From Anaerolineales bacterium (GTDB lineage: Bacteria > Chloroflexota > Anaerolineae > Anaerolineales > Villigracilaceae), in contig JAHDWC010000001.1 in the NCBI GenBank assembly GCA_023382575.1, forward strand, positions 5,173-69,172: 64,000 nt of DNA, in the 5' to 3' direction. Shown here piece after piece: positions 59,827-64,000 of this stretch (positions are counted from its first letter, which is position 1; each line of letters begins with the position of its first letter). The position numbers were made by a program, and so were the translations under genes. The notes beneath the pieces were generated by a model. The model searched no databases, was not told where the DNA came from, and saw nothing but the letters and a program-made list of their open reading frames with translations.

Positions 59827-60261
59827 ATGACGAAGAAATCGAGAACTCTTTCCATCAAAGGACGCGGATTGACAAATTTCGAGTCCATCATGTGGTTGTT
59901 CACGCGTCTTTCCGCGCTGGCAATGTATGCCTTGATCCTCTTTGGGCTGATCGGCGCCCTGGTAATGGGTGCGCGCAACAACATGAACTTTGCCGACGTG
60001 ATGCGTTGGGCGTTCATGCCGAACGTGACTCACGTGCAAAGCACCGACCTCGAAAGCACTGACGCCTGGGTCACTCCGTTCTGGAAGTTGATCGCCAGCG
60101 CGTTGTTGTTGGTCGCCACGGCACATGGCGTGCATGGGTTGGTCGTCATTGCAGATGATTACATCGCAAGTGAGGGCGGACGCAAGTTCGTGCGTCTGCT
60201 GAGCATCATCATGATGGCTTCGATGAGCTTCATGGGCTTGTGGATCATCTGGACTTCGTAA
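59827..60261 (+). CDS. sdhD: Succinate dehydrogenase hydrophobic anchor subunit
   Basis: The 144-residue protein has three transmembrane helices at about residues 30-50, 85-105 and 120-140. The second contains ATAHGVHGLVVIADDYI, with two His residues that could ligate the second heme and the Asp-Tyr quinone-site pair common in SdhD. It is co-transcribed with sdhC, sdhA and sdhB. Sequence conservation of this subunit is low, so naming relies on operon position. Confidence 0.85.
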   Translation: MTKKSRTLSIKGRGLTNFESIMWLFTRLSALAMYALILFGLIGALVMGARNNMNFADVMRWAFMPNVTHVQSTDLESTDAWVTPFWKLIASALLLVATAHGVHGLVVIADDYIASEGGRKFVRLLSIIMMASMSFMGLWIIWTS

Positions 60262-60308
60262 GTAGATCGTCGATACACGTCAAAGCAGGAAACATTCAGG
60301 AGTAATTC

Positions 60309-62102
60309 ATGGCGAACGTTCATCAATTTGATGTGGTGGTGGTTGGGGCGGGCGGGGCTGGTCTTATGGCTGGCTTGTACGCTTCGCGCACAGCAAAGAC
60401 CGCCGTCATCAGCAAGTTATATCCCACACGCTCCCATACGGGCGCGGCACAGGGCGGCATCTCTGCGGCGCTGGGCAACTACGAAGAAGACAAACCCGAA
60501 TGGCACATGTACGATACCGTCAAAGGGTCCGATTACCTTGGCGATCAGGACGCCATCGAGTTCATGACCAACGAAGCGATCAATGCTGTGTTGGAATTGG
60601 AACACATGGGTCTGCCCTTCGACCGCACACCCGATGGGCGCATCTCTCAGCGACCATTTGGTGGTCACACCAACAATGAAACGGGCAAACCCGTCAGAAG
60701 AGCGGCGCACGCCGCAGACCGCACCGGTCACATGATTTTGCAAACCTTGTACCAGCAATGCTTGAAGAACAAGGTCAATTTCTTCGATGAATATCAAGTG
60801 CTGGACTTTATCATGGTCAATGGCAAAGCCGCGGGCGTGGTAGCCGTGGAACTTGCTACCGGCGAATTGCATACCATCCATGCCAAGGCAGTCATCTTCG
60901 CCACGGGCGGACATGGCCGCATCTTCGAAGTGACATCTAATGCCTACGCCTACACCGGTGATGGCGCAGCGATCTTGCTTCGTCATGGCATTCCGCTCGA
61001 AGACATGGAATTCTTCCAATTCCACCCGACGGGAATCTACAAGCTTGGCATTCTCATCACTGAAGGTGTGCGTGGCGAAGGCGGCATTCTCATCAACGGC
61101 AATGGGGAACGCTTTATGCCGAAGTATGCGCCGACGGTGAAAGACCTGGCCTCACGTGATGTGGTCTCGCGCGCAATCTACACCGAGATCAAGGAAGGCC
61201 GCGGTATCAACGGCTCGAACTATGTCTATCTCGATATTCGCCCGGAAAGCGTCAATAAGTATGCGGCGATGGATGGACGTACCAATCCCGATGGCACACC
61301 TTACACCATTACAGCCGATACCGTTCTTAAAAAGATTCCTGACATCATCGATTTCTGCCGCGTTTACCTTGGCGTGGATCCGGTGACTCAGGTGATGCCC
61401 ATTCAGCCGACAGCGCATTACACGATGGGTGGCATCCCCACTAATAAATATGGCGAAGTGGTCGTGGACGATAAAGGCACCACGCTCCCTGGTTTGTTTG
61501 CGGCAGGTGAATGTGCGTGTGTGTCTGTTCACGGTGCGAATCGTTTGGGAACCAACTCCCTGCTCGATTTGGTGGTGTTCGGCAAGTATGCCGGACTCAA
61601 AGCTGCGGAATACGCCAAACAAGCTGACTTTGAGAAATTGCCTACAGAAGCAGAATCAGTTGCAAAGTCTGCATTTGATGCGCTTCGCAATGGGTCAGGC
61701 AAGGAAAACGCGTTCGATATTTCCAATGAATTAAAGAAGGTCATGTTCGATGATGTTGGCATCTATCGCAACGAAAAAGATATGACGGCCGCGCTTGAAA
61801 AAGTGCGCGAACTTCAGAAACGTTACAAGGATGTGGGCGTGACCGACACGGGCAAGATCTTCAACACTGAATTGTTGAATGCCTGGGAACTTGGCAACAT
61901 GCTCGAGATCGCGGAAGTGGTGGCGGCGAGTGCGTTGAATCGCAAGGAATCGCGCGGCGGACATTCGCGTGAGGATTATCCAGAACGCGACGACCAGAAC
62001 TGGTTGAAGCACACCTTGATCGCGAAGAAGAATGGCAAGTTGGAGATCGGCTACAAGCCGGTTGTCATCACGAAACACCAGCCCAAGGCAAGAGTCTATT
62101 AG
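60309..62102 (+). CDS. sdhA: Succinate dehydrogenase flavoprotein subunit
   Basis: The 597-residue protein oxidises succinate with covalently bound [16 protein letters not shown] (13-25) is the dinucleotide fold, His43 in [10 protein letters not shown] is the FAD attachment site, and [22 protein letters not shown] (about 237-258) and the [10 protein letters not shown] segment (about 364-373) contain the catalytic Arg/His residues. The C-terminal ends with [20 protein letters not shown], a family signature. The ribosome-binding site AGGAG precedes the start by 6 nt. It functions with SdhB as the soluble part. Confidence 0.98.
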   Translation: MANVHQFDVVVVGAGGAGLMAGLYASRTAKTAVISKLYPTRSHTGAAQGGISAALGNYEEDKPEWHMYDTVKGSDYLGDQDAIEFMTNEAINAVLELEHMGLPFDRTPDGRISQRPFGGHTNNETGKPVRRAAHAADRTGHMILQTLYQQCLKNKVNFFDEYQVLDFIMVNGKAAGVVAVELATGELHTIHAKAVIFATGGHGRIFEVTSNAYAYTGDGAAILLRHGIPLEDMEFFQFHPTGIYKLGILITEGVRGEGGILINGNGERFMPKYAPTVKDLASRDVVSRAIYTEIKEGRGINGSNYVYLDIRPESVNKYAAMDGRTNPDGTPYTITADTVLKKIPDIIDFCRVYLGVDPVTQVMPIQPTAHYTMGGIPTNKYGEVVVDDKGTTLPGLFAAGECACVSVHGANRLGTNSLLDLVVFGKYAGLKAAEYAKQADFEKLPTEAESVAKSAFDALRNGSGKENAFDISNELKKVMFDDVGIYRNEKDMTAALEKVRELQKRYKDVGVTDTGKIFNTELLNAWELGNMLEIAEVVAASALNRKESRGGHSREDYPERDDQNWLKHTLIAKKNGKLEIGYKPVVITKHQPKARVY

Positions 62103-62110
62103 AGGTCAAC

Positions 62111-62818
62111 ATGGAAGTTACTGTTAAGATTTTCCGTTACAACCCCGAGAAGGACAAGCGCGGCAACTACGTGACCTACAAAGTGGATGCCGATGAAAAT
62201 GACCGCGTGCTGGATGTGCTTGAGTACATCAAAGGCAAAATGGATGGCGCGTTGTCGTTCCGTCGTTCGTGTGCACACGGCGTCTGCGGTTCAGATGCGA
62301 TGCGCATCAATGGACGCAACATGCTGGCATGCAAGGTTCTCGTCCGCGATGTGGGCACGAACATCACCGTCGAGCCAATCCTCGGTCTGCCGATCAAGAA
62401 AGACCTGATCGTGGATATGGAGCCGTTCTTCGACAACTATAAAAAGGTATTGCCATATTTCATCAACGATAGTGCGCTTCCGGAGAATGGACGTGAGCGT
62501 TTACAAAGCCCCGAGGAACGCGCCCGTTTCGACGAAACGACCAAGTGCATTCTGTGTGCGGCCTGTACGACATCCTGCCCATCGTTCTGGGCGAATGGCG
62601 AATATTACGGCCCGGCTGCCATTGTCAACGCGCATCGCTTCATTTTTGACAGCCGTGACGAAGCCGCCGACCAACGCTTGCAGATCCTCGCTGAGACGGA
62701 TGGTATTGCGCGCTGTCACACCGCGTACAACTGCACTGTGGCTTGTCCGCGTGAGATCAAGGTGACCAAAGCCATCGGTGAGGTGAAGATGGCGATGATG
62801 ACGGGTAAGTTGGATTGA
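62111..62818 (+). CDS. sdhB: Succinate dehydrogenase iron-sulfur subunit
   Basis: The 235-residue protein has the [2Fe-2S] ligands in CAHGVCGSDAMRINGRNMLAC (about 56-76), the [4Fe-4S] ligands in CILCAACTTSCP (about 148-159) and the [3Fe-4S] site in CHTAYNCTVACP (about 197-208). It passes electrons from FAD to the membrane subunits. The last ferredoxin-type CTVACPREIKVTKAIGE is complete. It lies 8 nt after sdhA and ends the operon with a strong terminator downstream. Confidence 0.98.
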   Translation: MEVTVKIFRYNPEKDKRGNYVTYKVDADENDRVLDVLEYIKGKMDGALSFRRSCAHGVCGSDAMRINGRNMLACKVLVRDVGTNITVEPILGLPIKKDLIVDMEPFFDNYKKVLPYFINDSALPENGRERLQSPEERARFDETTKCILCAACTTSCPSFWANGEYYGPAAIVNAHRFIFDSRDEAADQRLQILAETDGIARCHTAYNCTVACPREIKVTKAIGEVKMAMMTGKLD

Positions 62819-62838
62819 TATAGTAGATAGTGAATAGG

Positions 62839-62870
62839 CAGACCGCGCTCATCGCGCGGTCTGTTTTTTA
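62839..62870 (+). terminator. Terminator of the sdhCDAB operon
   Basis: CAGACCGCGC and GCGCGGTCTG pair over 10 bp with a TCATC loop and are followed by TTTTTTA. It lies 21 nt after the sdhB stop. Confidence 0.9.
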
Positions 62871-63001
62871 AAAAGTTCTTTAGAACATGGAGTTTTACGG
62901 AAAGACCTTATGAGCCAGTTCTTTTCCGTGAAATCCGTGTACAAGAATCAATTAAGAAACAAACTCTTAAGCGTACAATTGAATACAAAGGAAATAATCT
63001 A

Positions 63002-63541
63002 ATGCGCATACTTGTAGACATGGACGGTGTTCTCAGCGATTTTGACGGCGAGTTCCTGAAACGCTGGCGGGAGCGCCACCCCGAAAAAATTTATATCCCT
63101 CTCGAAGAGCGGACATCTTTCTACGTGAAAGATTCATACCCCGAAGACTTGAAACCTCTCGTGACAGATATCTTATTGGAGCCCAGTTTCTTCCGCGAGA
63201 TGATGCCAATGACGGGAGCCATTCAGGCGATGAAAGAAATGAAAGATATGGGGTTTGAGATATTCATTTGTACAAGCCCATTAACGGCATACAAAAATTG
63301 TGTGCTTGAAAAATATGAATGGGTGGAAAAGCATCTTGGCGCCGATTGGGTCAGTCAGATCATTCTCACGAAAGATAAGACCCTAGTCAAAGGTGATTAT
63401 CTGATAGACGACAAGCCCGCCATCTCCGGCGTGGAAACCAACCCCACTTGGGAGCATATCGTGTATGACCGTCCATACAACCGCGATGTGAGCAAGAAGA
63501 GGCTGGATTGGTCGAATTGGAAAGATGTTATAGATTTATAA
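63002..63541 (+). CDS. 5'(3')-deoxyribonucleotidase-like HAD protein
   Basis: The 179-residue protein begins with ILVDMDGVLSDFDGEFLKRW, HAD motif I with two catalytic aspartates, followed by the cap. ICTSPLT is motif II, KDKTLVKGDYLIDDKP is motifs III and IV, and ends with NPTWEHIVYDRPYN. The pattern matches the NT5C (PF06941) family found in eukaryotes and phages, which dephosphorylate deoxynucleoside monophosphates. It may keep dNTP pools in balance. The gene stands alone; no clear ribosome-binding site other than AAGGAAAT is seen upstream. Confidence 0.85.
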   Translation: MRILVDMDGVLSDFDGEFLKRWRERHPEKIYIPLEERTSFYVKDSYPEDLKPLVTDILLEPSFFREMMPMTGAIQAMKEMKDMGFEIFICTSPLTAYKNCVLEKYEWVEKHLGADWVSQIILTKDKTLVKGDYLIDDKPAISGVETNPTWEHIVYDRPYNRDVSKKRLDWSNWKDVIDL

Positions 63542-63614
63542 ACAGGGTAAATCAAGAGAGATGAGACTTGTCTGATAAGTGCAATTTATTTTGAAAAAAC
63601 TTTGGAGGTATTCC

Positions 63615-64000
63615 ATGACGAACGTATTAAGACTTGCTGCTTTTACCCAGAACGGACAAGGCGGCAACCCGGCAGGCGTCGCTTTTTATGATGAGATGCC
63701 ATCTGCAGAAGAGATGATGGCGATTGCAAAAGAAGTCGGTTATTCCGAGACGGCATTTTTAGTGAAGCAGGCCGATGGCTGGCGAGTCCGCTATTTTGCG
63801 CCGGAGATGGAAGTTCCATTTTGCGGTCACGCCACCATCGCACTTGGGGCGGCGCTGGGCGAACGCTTCGGCGAAGGGATATACAAACTCTACTTGAATA
63901 ACAGCGAGATCACCGTCCGCGCTTCGAAAACGGGATTGGGGATGTCTGCCACATTGCAATCCCCTGAAACGTGGTCGGAAGGTGCGCCGCCAGAATACGT
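63615..64000 (+). CDS. PhzF-family protein (truncated by the window end)
   Basis: The first 128 residues are visible. ATG 63615 follows TTGGAGG. The N-terminal pattern LRLAAFTQNGQGGNPAGVAFYDE, the conserved glutamate in VGYSETAFLV and the CGHATIALGAAL block are the signature of PhzF isomerases (diaminopimelate epimerase fold). The catalytic Glu and the Cys/Gly/His motif are intact. Members catalyse double-bond isomerisation or proton transfers, with varied substrates. The C-terminal half is outside the window. Confidence 0.9.
   Translation, partial: MTNVLRLAAFTQNGQGGNPAGVAFYDEMPSAEEMMAIAKEVGYSETAFLVKQADGWRVRYFAPEMEVPFCGHATIALGAALGERFGEGIYKLYLNNSEITVRASKTGLGMSATLQSPETWSEGAPPEY

Noticed and set aside
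1-64000. CRISPR arrays, tRNA and rRNA genes, prophage and insertion sequences
   Set aside because: I scanned the intergenic gaps and saw no repeat-spacer pattern, tRNA cloverleaf or transposase-like ORF. A tRNA scan would be the decisive test.

Overview
The window reads as chromosomal DNA of an uncultured member of the Chloroflexota, most likely class Anaerolineae. This is inferred from the gene families (a DUF5317 cassette, a DnaE with a long C-terminal extension, lamin-tail repeat proteins with Thr/Pro linkers, SpoVS, many Lys/Arg-initiated lipoproteins) and from the mix of Shine-Dalgarno and apparently leaderless genes. No marker gene settles the taxonomy. There is no rRNA, tRNA, CRISPR array, prophage or insertion sequence. 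Nearly all the DNA is coding, with short intergenic spaces that often carry strong intrinsic terminators.

Layout. 1-0.7 kb: end of an AT-rich membrane protein gene interrupted by an amber codon. 0.8-2.9 kb: a four-gene cassette (47-residue membrane peptide, DUF5317 protein, small acidic protein, PAS-HD-GYP phosphodiesterase). 3-10.4 kb: a MalT/BTAD-type regulator and dnaE. 10.4-12.6 kb: a small accessory patch with an HNH endonuclease, an antitoxin-like protein and a Dam-type methylase. 12.6-22.2 kb: two alpha/beta hydrolases, an acetyltransferase, a crotonase and several small membrane proteins. 22.3-25.6 kb: vitamin B6 synthesis (pdxT, pdxS) and a divergent MocR/PdxR regulator. 25.7-29 kb: an envelope-stress style operon (YtrA-type GntR, slipin, SdpI, DUF4177, CPBP protease) that contains two parS-like sites. 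29-35 kb: a PEP/pyruvate-binding protein, dnaN and a DUF5671 membrane protein. 35-42 kb: oligoendopeptidase F, a rhodanese lipoprotein that appears to be a selenoprotein, a cupin, glutaryl-CoA dehydrogenase, glutamate dehydrogenase and a crotonase. 42-45 kb: a kinase-like protein and a PknB-type kinase with a beta-propeller sensor. 45-49 kb: a pyrimidine operon (pyrF, pyrE, acetyltransferase, lipoprotein, pyrD), with pyrC at 52.4-53.4 kb. 48.9-51.4 kb: a lamin-tail repeat protein. 51.6-52.4 kb: spoVS and a candidate replication origin. 53.6-64 kb: a fatty acid desaturase, isocitrate dehydrogenase, FKBP, then divergent respiratory operons (Rieske, cytochrome b, cytochrome b/c fusion against sdhCDAB), a deoxyribonucleotidase and a truncated PhzF-family gene.

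How it fits together. The organism looks respiratory: a complete succinate dehydrogenase, a bc-type quinol oxidase module and isocitrate dehydrogenase lie within 8 kb. The ~520-bp gene-free stretch at 51.86-52.38 kb has six DnaA-box matches, an AT-rich segment and three near-identical palindromes, and I read it as oriC. The parS-like sites about 25 kb away and dnaN about 20 kb away agree with an origin-proximal location, although dnaA, parA and parB are not in the window.

The most novel items are the UGA-containing rhodanese lipoprotein with a bacterial SECIS-like hairpin directly after the UGA, the origin region with its CCCC-ATAT-GGGG palindromes, and a recurrent promoter layout in which the -10 box ends 6-7 nt before the start codon (leaderless mRNAs).
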